Of a stretch of 62,013 nucleotides of DNA, positions 32,762 through 41,454 are shown one piece after another. The notes under the pieces are model-generated. The model saw only the letters and a list, made by a program, of their open reading frames with translations. It ran no database searches and had not been told where the DNA came from. The stretch is from a candidate division WOR-3 bacterium (GTDB lineage: Bacteria; Hydrothermota; Tepidihabitantia; SM23-42; JAOAFX01): contig JBDRVV010000015.1 of the NCBI GenBank assembly GCA_039802005.1, positions 1-62,013 of the forward strand. The letters are read 5' to 3'. The position numbers were made by a program, and so were the translations under genes. Every line of letters begins with the position of its first letter. Within the stretch, counting starts at the first letter, position 1.

Positions 32762-34699
32762 TTATTTGCCGATAAAGACGAATTTGCCTCTTTTTAAATC
32801 ATTACCTTTTTTTTGCACGACATAGAAATAGACACCTGATTCTACTGGCAAATTCATGTGGTCAGTCCCATCCCAGATTAACCTTTGATTCAGATTATCA
32901 AATTTCTTTATCAGCCTTCCCGTAGCATCATAAATTATCAAAGATGCATCCTTATCAGGAATCTGGGCGAACGCAAATTCAATACTTCCCGTTGCAGGAT
33001 TACTATGCAGTTTAACAAATGATTCGATCTGTTTTTCCCTATCCGATTCGGTTATACCAACTGGATTATTCCCGATTGTGAGCGAGAAATTAATTCCCTG
33101 GGTTATCGTACAGGTATCATCCTTAAATGTCAGTATCAATTTCAATGGTTTTACTGCACCGGGTGTCGCATTGCGACTGCATCTTACAACAAATCTTGAG
33201 GCACTATTATTGCCCGTGCTCTTACGGTATATCTTCGGAAAAGTAGCGGTTCCGGTCTGGACAACAATCTGTGTATCAAGGGAGATGAGTTGTGCAGTGA
33301 TATTGTATGCGGAATCAAGGGGATGGATTGCACGGTTTCTGATCCTCATCCATAAATGGGATGTCTCATTTGGGTCAAGTTGACCTGTTCCATTTCCCAG
33401 TGAAGTATCAGCAACGACCGGTTGGAGATTATCAAAGAATACACCGGCAATCTTGGTGAAATAGATATTAACCGGACGGCATTGGTTTATGTTATTTTGA
33501 ATTACCGTATAATTATTATATCCATCCCAGAAATCAGTCTGGTTTGTCTCAATGCTGAAGGCATAAGTGACAAACTTAGGCACACCATTATGGAGGGTAT
33601 CCTTCATCTCCCATTCAATTGAAGTTCCATTCGCCGCATAAAGAACCCGATATATCGGACCTGTGCGCGCCGCAGAAAATCCGTTCTTCACCCGCATTGA
33701 GTCAAGAATCTCCCAAACCGTGACCGAATCTGGAATCGGCTCGGCACTACCGGAATAACCCCAGACACAGAGATTATATGCCCCATAAGAATGGTAATCA
33801 ATCTGGGTCCTTATTTTTTTGGGTAAGAAGAAATCACGTGCATTCTGAGTCTCTATCTCTGAAAATCTTGAAGGACCGCGATAAGCATCAGAAGTTACCG
33901 ATGGGCTTGAACCAACATCATTATAACCCCATTTATAACCATAATTACGATTTAAATCTACACCCGCAGTTGATGAACTCTGGCCTGAATATAAATGCCG
34001 GTTCTTACGGATATTACTCGTTGCACCACCAGAATCAGAATTGTATCTATAACCATCTGGATTCATCACCGGTATAAAATAAATTTCACGATTATTTACA
34101 AACCAGGTGACAAGAGAATCTGTGCCATAATTAGTTAGTAAATACTTTATGTAATCAATGCAAAGGGTCGTTCCCATAGGCTCCCTTGCATGGGTTGCAC
34201 CATTGAAACAGACTGCGGGCTCCATTTCATCAACGAGGGGATTATCCGAAATTTTGAAAGCAACCATCTGCAACCCTTGGTAGGAATTACCCGCACTATA
34301 GTATCGGGTAATATTTGGAAATGAGTTTGCAAGGGTTTGTAATGTATCCCTCATCTCCCAGTAGGTGTAGAAATAGCCAAAGTCCCTTAATATCTGTGGG
34401 TCTCTTGAACCCGCCATCTCGTAGAATTTTTCCGCAATATCTTCATAGGTGATAACGGTCTTAAATCCGAGTGCCCTTATCTGCTCATATTGTTCTTTTG
34501 TTGTATTTAGTACCAGATAGTATTCACCATTATCTGCTTGTTGCACCGTGCAGATATCCAGTTCACCAAAGAGCGTCCCCATCTTTGAAAACAATTCATC
34601 CGCATCCTTGAAATATAGCCATACCTCCATCTTGTTTGACGCCATTCCAAGCGAAACCAAAAGCATTCCGAGACTTAAGCATCGGATAATATGTTTCAT
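32762..34699 (-). CDS. secreted M14 zinc carboxypeptidase with C-terminal sorting-type domain
   Basis: The 645-residue protein has a signal peptide (MKHIIRCLSLGMLLVSLGMA) and an N-terminal prodomain-like region. The M14 peptidase domain (about 105-410) shows ATHAREPMG (zinc His and Glu), IDYHSYGAY (zinc His) and the catalytic Glu in FSIETNQTDF. Beta-sandwich segments follow, then a final domain of about 75 residues (LHSNPATGSIEFAF ... YDATGRLIKKF ... SGVYFYVV) of the type used as sorting/FlgD-like tails. It probably degrades external peptides together with the S8 protease upstream. The start has AGGAGG. Confidence 0.93.
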   Translation of the reverse strand: MKHIIRCLSLGMLLVSLGMASNKMEVWLYFKDADELFSKMGTLFGELDICTVQQADNGEYYLVLNTTKEQYEQIRALGFKTVITYEDIAEKFYEMAGSRDPQILRDFGYFYTYWEMRDTLQTLANSFPNITRYYSAGNSYQGLQMVAFKISDNPLVDEMEPAVCFNGATHAREPMGTTLCIDYIKYLLTNYGTDSLVTWFVNNREIYFIPVMNPDGYRYNSDSGGATSNIRKNRHLYSGQSSSTAGVDLNRNYGYKWGYNDVGSSPSVTSDAYRGPSRFSEIETQNARDFFLPKKIRTQIDYHSYGAYNLCVWGYSGSAEPIPDSVTVWEILDSMRVKNGFSAARTGPIYRVLYAANGTSIEWEMKDTLHNGVPKFVTYAFSIETNQTDFWDGYNNYTVIQNNINQCRPVNIYFTKIAGVFFDNLQPVVADTSLGNGTGQLDPNETSHLWMRIRNRAIHPLDSAYNITAQLISLDTQIVVQTGTATFPKIYRKSTGNNSASRFVVRCSRNATPGAVKPLKLILTFKDDTCTITQGINFSLTIGNNPVGITESDREKQIESFVKLHSNPATGSIEFAFAQIPDKDASLIIYDATGRLIKKFDNLNQRLIWDGTDHMNLPVESGVYFYVVQKKGNDLKRGKFVFIGK

Positions 34700-34720
34700 A
34701 AACCTCCTTCTGTTAAAATT

Positions 34721-34748
34721 ATTATAATAAAAAAATAAAAAAAATCAA
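34721..34748 (-). promoter_or_regulatory. promoter of the M14 peptidase gene
   Basis: TTGATT and TATAAT have a 16-nt spacer made almost only of T and A. The same T-rich stretch is the U tract of the terminator just upstream. Confidence 0.55.
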
Positions 34749-34768
34749 GGGGGAGATTGCTCTCCCCC
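34749..34768 (-). terminator. rho-independent terminator of the S8 protease gene
   Basis: A perfect 8-bp stem GGGGGAGA/TCTCCCCC has a 4-nt loop. On the minus strand it is followed by TTGATTTTTTTT. It lies 10 nt after the protease stop codon. Confidence 0.9.
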
Positions 34769-34778
34769 TTTTTGTTTC

Positions 34779-37664
34779 TTACTTCAACAGGATTCCGCGT
34801 GTATTGAACGATTTATCTTCAATCTGGAGGTTGAAGAAATATACACCGGATGCAACTTCCCGTCCGAGTTCATCATCACCCGACCATTTTGCAGTATAAA
34901 CACCAGGGGTCTTCGTTTCGTCAACGAGTGTCCTTATGACCTGACCGATGGTATTATAAACTTTTACAGTTATCTTTGCCTTCTTATCCACCGTATAGAA
35001 AATATTAACCGAATTTCTTGCTGGATTCGGCGCCAGACTTATCCTTTTTGTTCCCGGGTCAACATAGTTCGTAAATTCCTGAACTCCAATCCAGTTCTTC
35101 ATCTTCGGCTGTTTAGTTGTAAACTTTATTGCCCTACCGGCAACGAGCGGTGCCGCACCGGTGTCATAGACTTTATTAAAGAGATAGCTCATGCCGTATT
35201 TTTTCAACGAATCCTGCTGTCCGACCGTGCAGCTCGTCGGATTAGTGACCCGCCGATATTGAATTACAATATCATTGCGCATTCCTGGACCAGCAGTAGT
35301 GGAATCATAGATTATATACTGGAATGACTGGAACATATTGGCAAGGGTAATGAAGGAATCACACTGGATTATCAGACGGTGATTTGTAGCATCATTATAA
35401 TACCACCAGGTAGCAGGTGAAGAACCATTGAGGTCATCCCAGAATGCCGCGACCATATTAGGCACTGAACTCTGTGAGCCATAATCCATCATCTTTGGTA
35501 ATATGCTATTGTATTGAACAGTGCTCGTCTGCCTGCCGAATGCAATCCAGCCATTGGAACAGACTGAAATACTATCCGTAGTTGCACCGCCAAGCCTCTT
35601 TGCATAATGTCTGATTGTGAAGGGTGAACGAATTCTCAGCGTGACATCATTTCCACCGGTTCCAATGCTCGTTCCGGGACCGCCCTGGTTGGCATTTATG
35701 TTTATCCAGTTATAAATTGGCGCCTCAGTGTAGAAGGAGTCTGTATTATCAATCATAAAATAGCCAAAACTATCCGGACCACAGATTGAACCCATTCTAA
35801 GTTGATAATACAGTTTTCTTGTATAAGTTCCGGCAGTTAGTTCTAATTCAAATGGCACCAGCGTACCCAGTTGAATAAGTGTATCTGCTTGGAGTACAAA
35901 TGGGTCGGCTCCATTATGACCCTTTGCCTTAGGATTGATGTTTCCAAAAGTTGCAGTTGAATCAATGATTGTTATGCGTGGGCTTGTAGTCCTTAATTTA
36001 CCAGTTACATTTGTCGCCGTGGCAGTTCCCAAATTGATTATTGTGTCAACGAGGGTAATGCGCTCAGAAGGATCAAAGTACCCATTACCATTGCCATTCG
36101 GTGCTGGGTCAAGAACGACCGTGCCGAATTCCGCAAGGCGCAAATCAGGCAGTGAACCAGAAGCAGGTGTCATATCTATTGCCCGCTTTGCACGGATTCT
36201 TCCCGCACCATACATGGTATCCTTGCCAGCAGTTCCAAGGTCGAGGGCACTGAACTGCATGATACTATCAATCTGGGCAACGGTTAGATTCGGATTCTTT
36301 GAAAGTAACAAAGCAGCAAGTCCTGCACAATGTGGTGTCGCCATGGAAGTACCGCTCATTAAAGTGTAACCGTTGTTACTGCTATATAGACATGACCTTA
36401 TATTAACTCCGGGGGCAGCAATATCCGGTTTCAAAATTCCAGGTCCCGGTCTAAACGGGTAGTCCCAATACCATGGTGCATCTTCCCAGCACGAAGGACC
36501 GCAGGAAGAAAAACTGGCAAGCGCATTGAGACTATCGGTTGCCGCAATAGAGATCGCACCCGCAAGCCTACCCTGTGCTTCTGATGGATGATGCCAGGGT
36601 GGAGGAACATCACCTGGGCAGCGGAGATTATAGGGAACAGGACAGTAAGTATAACCTCTCTCATTACCTGCAGCAATAAAATATGGTATACCCGCAAGTG
36701 CCACATTCGTTACTGCTTTACGCCACATACTCCTTCTTGGTGTCCAGGCAACATACCAGCCCAAAGACATTGATATCACATCTGCACCATGGGTTGGCGA
36801 AAGAGGTGGAGCGATACAGAACTGCATCGCATCAAAAACATTTTGCTCGGAAATAGTATCAGGCATTGGATAGGCGATGGATGTTCTAACCCTGCAAACC
36901 AATATTGAACATTGAGGTGCTACACCACAGGTGTCACCAGCTGAACCATCTGATGCAATAGTGCCTGCGCAGTGCGTACCATGACCATTAGCATCCATCG
37001 GGTTATTATTATTATTTTCAAAATTCCAGCCATGATAAGGATAATTTGGGTCGGTCCACATATGGTTACTTAAGTCAAGATGGTTGTAATTAACTCCCGT
37101 GTCAATGATACCAACAATTACACCCTGACCTCTATATCCGGCTGCCCAGCAGGAATCAGCAGCAATAAGTTTTAGATTCCATACAATTCCTCGGCTATCA
37201 AGTACATCAACCGGCACCGGCTCGCCATAAGTCAATAAAATATTCTCACTGACAATATAGGGATAAGCAATAAATGCGACATCATTTCTATTCGCTATTT
37301 CATTTATTATATCTGGCGTTGCCTTGCAATAAAGTGCATTTATAATCCACATAGATTTAATCTCAGAAACCTTATTGGATTGGGTCTGAAGCGTAAGGTA
37401 ATTGACAAGCGGTTCCTGAGTCCTTGCGGAAAGTTCTTTTAAGTAATTTACCACAGGATATCTCTGTTCGCGTCTGGGTAAATCAGCGACGAGATTTCGC
37501 AGGTAGTCTTCATCTGATTGCTCATTAAAGACCACCAGTATCTCAACCTGGTCATTGTCTTTCACTGAAGCGATGACCTCTTCAAGTTGTGGGTCAATCA
37601 AAGCCTTGGCTTCTACTACCCCCACAACTGAAATTAGCGCTATTAATATGTATACTGATCTCAT
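34779..37664 (-). CDS. secreted S8 (subtilisin-like) serine protease with C-terminal sorting-type domain
   Basis: The 961-residue protein has a signal peptide ending near VVGVVEA, an inhibitor-like prodomain (about 25-145), and an S8 catalytic domain (about 165-500). The triad is the Asp in GIIDTGVNYNHLDL, the His in NGHGTHCAGTIA and the Ser in MSGTSMATPHCAGLAALL. Beta-rich domains follow. The last 80 residues (LAPNPARNSVNIFYTV ... YNTIGQVIRTLVDE ... ASGVYFFNLQ) are a FlgD-like or type A sorting-type tail, similar to that of the M14 neighbour. Shared tails suggest a shared export or anchoring route, but no type IX secretion gene is in the window. Confidence 0.95.
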   Translation of the reverse strand: MRSVYILIALISVVGVVEAKALIDPQLEEVIASVKDNDQVEILVVFNEQSDEDYLRNLVADLPRREQRYPVVNYLKELSARTQEPLVNYLTLQTQSNKVSEIKSMWIINALYCKATPDIINEIANRNDVAFIAYPYIVSENILLTYGEPVPVDVLDSRGIVWNLKLIAADSCWAAGYRGQGVIVGIIDTGVNYNHLDLSNHMWTDPNYPYHGWNFENNNNNPMDANGHGTHCAGTIASDGSAGDTCGVAPQCSILVCRVRTSIAYPMPDTISEQNVFDAMQFCIAPPLSPTHGADVISMSLGWYVAWTPRRSMWRKAVTNVALAGIPYFIAAGNERGYTYCPVPYNLRCPGDVPPPWHHPSEAQGRLAGAISIAATDSLNALASFSSCGPSCWEDAPWYWDYPFRPGPGILKPDIAAPGVNIRSCLYSSNNGYTLMSGTSMATPHCAGLAALLLSKNPNLTVAQIDSIMQFSALDLGTAGKDTMYGAGRIRAKRAIDMTPASGSLPDLRLAEFGTVVLDPAPNGNGNGYFDPSERITLVDTIINLGTATATNVTGKLRTTSPRITIIDSTATFGNINPKAKGHNGADPFVLQADTLIQLGTLVPFELELTAGTYTRKLYYQLRMGSICGPDSFGYFMIDNTDSFYTEAPIYNWININANQGGPGTSIGTGGNDVTLRIRSPFTIRHYAKRLGGATTDSISVCSNGWIAFGRQTSTVQYNSILPKMMDYGSQSSVPNMVAAFWDDLNGSSPATWWYYNDATNHRLIIQCDSFITLANMFQSFQYIIYDSTTAGPGMRNDIVIQYRRVTNPTSCTVGQQDSLKKYGMSYLFNKVYDTGAAPLVAGRAIKFTTKQPKMKNWIGVQEFTNYVDPGTKRISLAPNPARNSVNIFYTVDKKAKITVKVYNTIGQVIRTLVDETKTPGVYTAKWSGDDELGREVASGVYFFNLQIEDKSFNTRGILLK

Positions 37665-37713
37665 AGAACCCCCTTCTTATTATTTTTATCCCCTTTTTTA
37701 ATATCTTCGTTTT

Positions 37714-37735
37714 TTATTCTGGCATCACCTCCTTT
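37714..37735 (-). promoter_or_regulatory. perfect Shine-Dalgarno site and mini-ORF in the S8 leader
   Basis: AAAGGAGGTGAT (37724-37735) matches 12 nt of the canonical 16S rRNA tail. It lies 59 nt before the protease ATG, too far to serve it. It overlaps ATG CCA GAA TAA (37714-37725). Another reading frame (TTG or ATA start) runs from here to a TGA that overlaps the protease ATG. A leader peptide or ribosome standby site is possible. Confidence 0.4.
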
Positions 37736-37772
37736 CAAATTTTCAAAATCTGAATGTTTCTTATTATGTTAA

Positions 37773-37800
37773 ATTATAATTAAAATTTTGAAACTGTCAA
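37773..37800 (-). promoter_or_regulatory. promoter of the S8 protease gene
   Basis: TTGACA and TATAAT have a 16-nt spacer. The leader is about 100 nt long, the longest in this window for a protein gene. Confidence 0.75.
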
Positions 37801-37826
37801 CCATAAAATAATGTATAAGATTGCCA

Positions 37827-37854
37827 TTGACTTTATCTATTTTTATTATATAAT
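37827..37854 (+). promoter_or_regulatory. promoter of folD-mtnA
   Basis: TTGACT and TATAAT have a 16-nt spacer. The leader is about 38 nt and contains AAAGGAG 6 nt before the folD ATG. Confidence 0.75.
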
Positions 37855-37898
37855 CCCATAACTTTTTAAGAATTAATTCTTTACAGAAAGGAGATAAA

Positions 37899-38786
37899 AT
37901 GGCAAAAATTTTAAGTGGAACAGAACTTGCTGAAAAAATGCGTGAAGAGATGAAACAAGAAATTGCCGAATTAAAGACAAAGCATAATATTCTTCCAGGA
38001 CTCGCAGTAATACTTGTCGGTGATAATCCTGCCTCAATCTCTTATGTGAAAGGAAAAGAGAAAGCCTGTGCAGAAGTAGGGATTATGTCCAGGGAATATA
38101 AATTTGATAGTGATTATAAAGAGTCCGAACTTTTAAAATTAATTGAGCAACTAAACCACGACCCAGCAATCCATGGAATTTTGGTCCAACTCCCTTTACC
38201 CAACCATATAAATGAAGAAAAGGTTTTATATGCAATAGACCCGGATAAGGATGTTGATGGATTCCATCCCGTAAATGTAGGTAAATTGATGATCGGTGTG
38301 GATTGTTTTCTGCCCTGCACACCCCATGGGATACAGCAGTTATTAATACGCAATGGAATTGAAATTTCGGGAAAACATGTCGTAATTGTGGGAAGGAGTA
38401 ATATTGTAGGTAAACCACTGGCAATGATGCTCGTCCAAAAAAAACCTGGTGCAAATGCCACGGTCACAATGTGCCACACTGGCACAAAGCATATGGCAGA
38501 ATACACGAAACAGGCAGATATACTCATTGTCGCTGCTGGTCGCCCACACACTGTAAATGGTGATATGGTAAAAGAAGGTGCAGTCGTGATTGATGTTGGT
38601 GTAAATAGGATAGAAGACCCTACAAAAAAGAGTGGTTTTAGATTGATCGGCGATGTAGAATTTGAGGAAGTCAGTAAAAAGGCGAGTGCAATATCACCGG
38701 TCCCGGGTGGTGTTGGTCCGATGACGATAACAATGTTATTATACAATACGATACTTTCAGCAAAAAGGCATTCAGGAATAATATAA
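37899..38786 (+). CDS. folD: methylene-THF dehydrogenase/methenyl-THF cyclohydrolase
   Basis: FolD interconverts 5,10-methylene-THF and 10-formyl-THF and supplies purine and formyl-Met synthesis. Motifs are PGLAVILVGDNPASISYVKGKEKAC with the catalytic Lys, QLPLPNHINEEKVLYAIDPDKDVDGFHPVN, the nucleotide-binding VVIVGRSNIVGKPLAMML, and the C-terminal SPVPGGVGPMTITML. The length of 295 residues is normal. Together with purN and fmt in this window it forms a one-carbon set, although they are not adjacent. Confidence 0.97.
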   Translation: MAKILSGTELAEKMREEMKQEIAELKTKHNILPGLAVILVGDNPASISYVKGKEKACAEVGIMSREYKFDSDYKESELLKLIEQLNHDPAIHGILVQLPLPNHINEEKVLYAIDPDKDVDGFHPVNVGKLMIGVDCFLPCTPHGIQQLLIRNGIEISGKHVVIVGRSNIVGKPLAMMLVQKKPGANATVTMCHTGTKHMAEYTKQADILIVAAGRPHTVNGDMVKEGAVVIDVGVNRIEDPTKKSGFRLIGDVEFEEVSKKASAISPVPGGVGPMTITMLLYNTILSAKRHSGII

Positions 38787-39812
38787 ATGCTCAAATTCAA
38801 AACCATAGAATATGATAAAAATAGAAATGAAATAATTATCCTTGACCAGACAAGACTCCCTGAAAAAGAAATTTATCTTCGTTTGAAAAATATAAAAGAT
38901 GTGTATAATGCAATAAAAACCTTAAAGGTGCGTGGTGCACCATTGATTGGAGTGACCGCGGCTTATGGTTTGGTTCTGTCCGCACGCAAAGATGCATATA
39001 AAAAAATTTTCAAAGATGCTGAGTATCTAAAATCTGCCCGTCCCACTGCAGTAAATCTATTCTGGGCAATTGAAAGAATGAAAAAATGCTTAAAAAAAAT
39101 AGGAACCCGACATGATATATACCAAACATTATTAAAAGAAGCACAGGCAATTGAAAGAGAAGATAAAGAGGCATGTAAAAAAATAGGTTTTTATGGGGCA
39201 AGGCTGATTAAAAATGGCTATAAGATAATGGTGCATTGCAATGCTGGTGCCCTTGCAACGAGTGGCATAGGGACTGCATTAGGTATCCTTTATACCGCAA
39301 AGGAAATGGGAAAGAAATTTACTGTCTATTCCTGTGAAACAAGACCGCTTTTACAGGGTGCAAGGCTTACAACCTGGGAGCTCACTAAAAATGGAATAGA
39401 AACATATGCAATCTGTGATAATATGGCAGCCACTTATATGCCAGAAATGGATTTGCTCCTTGTTGGTGCAGACCGAATTGCCCGAAATGGAGACACCGCA
39501 AACAAAATTGGAACCCAGGGACTCGCGATAATTGCCCGATATTATAGAGTACCATTCTATGTTGCGGCACCGATATCAACATTTGATTTTAATATAAAAT
39601 CGGGGAGTGAAATTCCGATTGAATTCCGTTGTGCAGATGAAATATTCTATTTCAACAATAGACGCATAATTGCTCAACAGGCAAAGGCTTGCAATCCAGC
39701 CTTTGATGTTACACCTGAGAAACTGATAACAGGGATTATAACAGAAATGGGAATAATTAAGCAGCCATTAGCCAGAAGCATAAGAACGTTAAAGCAAAAA
39801 ATAAAAAACTGA
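38787..39812 (+). CDS. mtnA: S-methyl-5-thioribose-1-phosphate isomerase
   Basis: The 341-residue enzyme isomerises MTR-1-P to MTRu-1-P in methionine salvage. It shows KVRGAPLIGVTAAYG, HCNAGALATSGIGTALG, the catalytic Cys in SCETRPLLQGARLTTWEL, and GADRIARNGDTANKIGT with the catalytic Asp. It starts directly after the folD stop without a gap. Close homologues include eIF2B-like and ribose-1,5-bisphosphate isomerases; the Cys and Asp motifs favour MtnA. Its stop TGA abuts the convergent IMPase stop, giving TGATCA with no spacer. Confidence 0.93.
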   Translation: MLKFKTIEYDKNRNEIIILDQTRLPEKEIYLRLKNIKDVYNAIKTLKVRGAPLIGVTAAYGLVLSARKDAYKKIFKDAEYLKSARPTAVNLFWAIERMKKCLKKIGTRHDIYQTLLKEAQAIEREDKEACKKIGFYGARLIKNGYKIMVHCNAGALATSGIGTALGILYTAKEMGKKFTVYSCETRPLLQGARLTTWELTKNGIETYAICDNMAATYMPEMDLLLVGADRIARNGDTANKIGTQGLAIIARYYRVPFYVAAPISTFDFNIKSGSEIPIEFRCADEIFYFNNRRIIAQQAKACNPAFDVTPEKLITGIITEMGIIKQPLARSIRTLKQKIKN

Positions 39813-40595
39813 TCAAACTTTTTTATTCAATACTTCCATCATTTGATTGTGTATATAGCCATTCGTGCCCAGAACTTCTTTGCCATATATATTAAATGGT
39901 TTGCCTTTAAAATCGGTTATTTTCCCACCTGCTTCTTTCAAAATCAGAGAACCTGCCGCCTGGTCCCAGGGTGAAAGTTTGATCTCCCAATAACCATCAA
40001 ATCTTCCGCAGGCAGTATAACATAGATCAAGTGCTGCTGAACCGAGTCTCCTCACTGCCTGGGCGGTTACACAGAAACGTGCGAAATAATCAAGATTATT
40101 TTCTTTACTCTCCCTTATATCATAAGGAAATCCAGTTACAAGCAGACTCTGTCCAAGTTTTTTTGTCTTTGAAACCAATATCTTTTTTTTGTTAAGAAAT
40201 GCACCCTTACCTTTGATTGCCGAAAATAATTCCTTCCTTGTTGGGTCATAAACAACTCCGAGCACAATCTCACCTTCAACTTCAAGCCCAATAGATATTG
40301 CCCATATGGGTAAGTCATGGGCAAAATTTGTTGTTCCATCAAGTGGATCAATGAGCCATTTTATTTTTTTGTGGGTATCATAACTAATATTTTCTTCACT
40401 AAGAATACCATAATCCGGGAATTCCTTCCTCAGATAATCCACAATTCTCTTCTGGGCAATATTATCAAACTGCGTAACAAGATTTACTACTCCCTTATAA
40501 GATATATGTTTTCTTCTATTGGAAAGGTGGTAAATATAATCCCCGGTTTCTACAACAATTTTAATGACCTTTTCCTGTATTTTATTTAACATCAT
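39813..40595 (-). CDS. suhB: inositol monophosphatase family protein
   Basis: The 260-residue Mg2+-dependent phosphatase shows the IMPase motifs: GILSEE (metal Glu), WLIDPLDGTTNFAHDLPIWAISIGL (Asp-Pro-Leu-Asp-Gly), and SPWDQAAGSLILKEAGGKITD near the C-terminus. The substrate could be inositol phosphate, NADP(H) or 3'-phosphoadenosine compounds. The ATG pair at 40595/40592 is preferred; a longer ORF to 40631 would overlap the TPR gene by 50 nt. It closes the chemosensory-like operon. Confidence 0.9.
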   Translation of the reverse strand: MMLNKIQEKVIKIVVETGDYIYHLSNRRKHISYKGVVNLVTQFDNIAQKRIVDYLRKEFPDYGILSEENISYDTHKKIKWLIDPLDGTTNFAHDLPIWAISIGLEVEGEIVLGVVYDPTRKELFSAIKGKGAFLNKKKILVSKTKKLGQSLLVTGFPYDIRESKENNLDYFARFCVTAQAVRRLGSAALDLCYTACGRFDGYWEIKLSPWDQAAGSLILKEAGGKITDFKGKPFNIYGKEVLGTNGYIHNQMMEVLNKKV

Positions 40596-41454
40596 TTTTA
40601 TTACGATTCTTAAAGATTCTCTCTGGTTCAATTATCGGTTTTATCCTTTCTGCCTCTTCATAGGCAAGCATTCCATATTTTGAATCTTTATCAATTTTTA
40701 TACATTTTTCAAAATATTCAACTGCCTTACGAAATTCATATCTTTTTAATTCTGCAAGGCCTAAATAATAATATGCCTCCTGGAGATTGGGTCCGAGTTT
40801 TAGTGCCTCTTCAAAAAATTTTACTGCATCTACAACCATACCTCTCTCATAATATACAAGCCCCAGATAATAATTGGCATAAAGTCTTGCCATTCTATCT
40901 TTGGTCTGTTTAGCAACCTTGCTCAAATGTTCAATCGCCTCTCCCCAGATTCCCTTTTTATAGCATATAAATCCAAGGTTATTCAATGCAAAAGGATTCC
41001 CGGGTTCAATCAATAAAACCTTTTGGAAATAGAGCATAGCCTCATCATATAATTCTTTATTCATTAAAACCAATCCACTCAATCCAAGTGCACGGGTATT
41101 TTTCGGGTCAATATCAAGTGCCTTTTTCAATACGCTCATTGCCTCATCATAATCTTCCATGACAATCAGATTCCAGGCACGATCAAGAAGTGTAGCAAGA
41201 TCAAGCTCAGGTGAAGTGCGTGCCTTTATAAATGAATAGAATCTATCCATATCAACCTTACTCGTCTTTCGGTTCCGAAAATCTTGTGCGATTTGTCTCA
41301 ATTCATCCTGAGCCTGATTTAAGTATTTTATATTATTCGCAATTTCAATATAAATATTCTTTATAAGTTCTTTTATAGCCGATTCTTTATCTGGTGTGTA
41401 TTCCTTTATTAATTTTCTCAGCTCTTCTAATTTTTTCTTTATTTCATTAATCAT
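40582..41454 (-). CDS. TPR-repeat protein
   Basis: The 290-residue protein has an N-terminal helical region (about 1-85) and about five TPR units (about 90-265), such as YDEAMSVLKKALDIDPKNTRALGLSGLVLM and YEEALKLGPNLQEAYYYLGLAEL-type repeats. It has no signal or membrane segment. It overlaps the cheB stop by 4 nt, so it belongs to the same transcript. TPR proteins fused to or next to CheR are common partners in alternative chemosensory systems; a binding role is inferred. Confidence 0.88.
   Translation of the reverse strand: MINEIKKKLEELRKLIKEYTPDKESAIKELIKNIYIEIANNIKYLNQAQDELRQIAQDFRNRKTSKVDMDRFYSFIKARTSPELDLATLLDRAWNLIVMEDYDEAMSVLKKALDIDPKNTRALGLSGLVLMNKELYDEAMLYFQKVLLIEPGNPFALNNLGFICYKKGIWGEAIEHLSKVAKQTKDRMARLYANYYLGLVYYERGMVVDAVKFFEEALKLGPNLQEAYYYLGLAELKRYEFRKAVEYFEKCIKIDKDSKYGMLAYEEAERIKPIIEPERIFKNRNKNDVK

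Noticed and set aside
32762-37664. Evidence for a type IX secretion system
   Set aside because: The C-terminal tails resemble sorting domains, but similar FlgD-like tails occur without this system and no Por/Gld component is in the window.
37855-37898. Riboswitch in the folD leader
   Set aside because: The leader of about 40 nt is too short for a folate or other known riboswitch and shows only the ribosome site.
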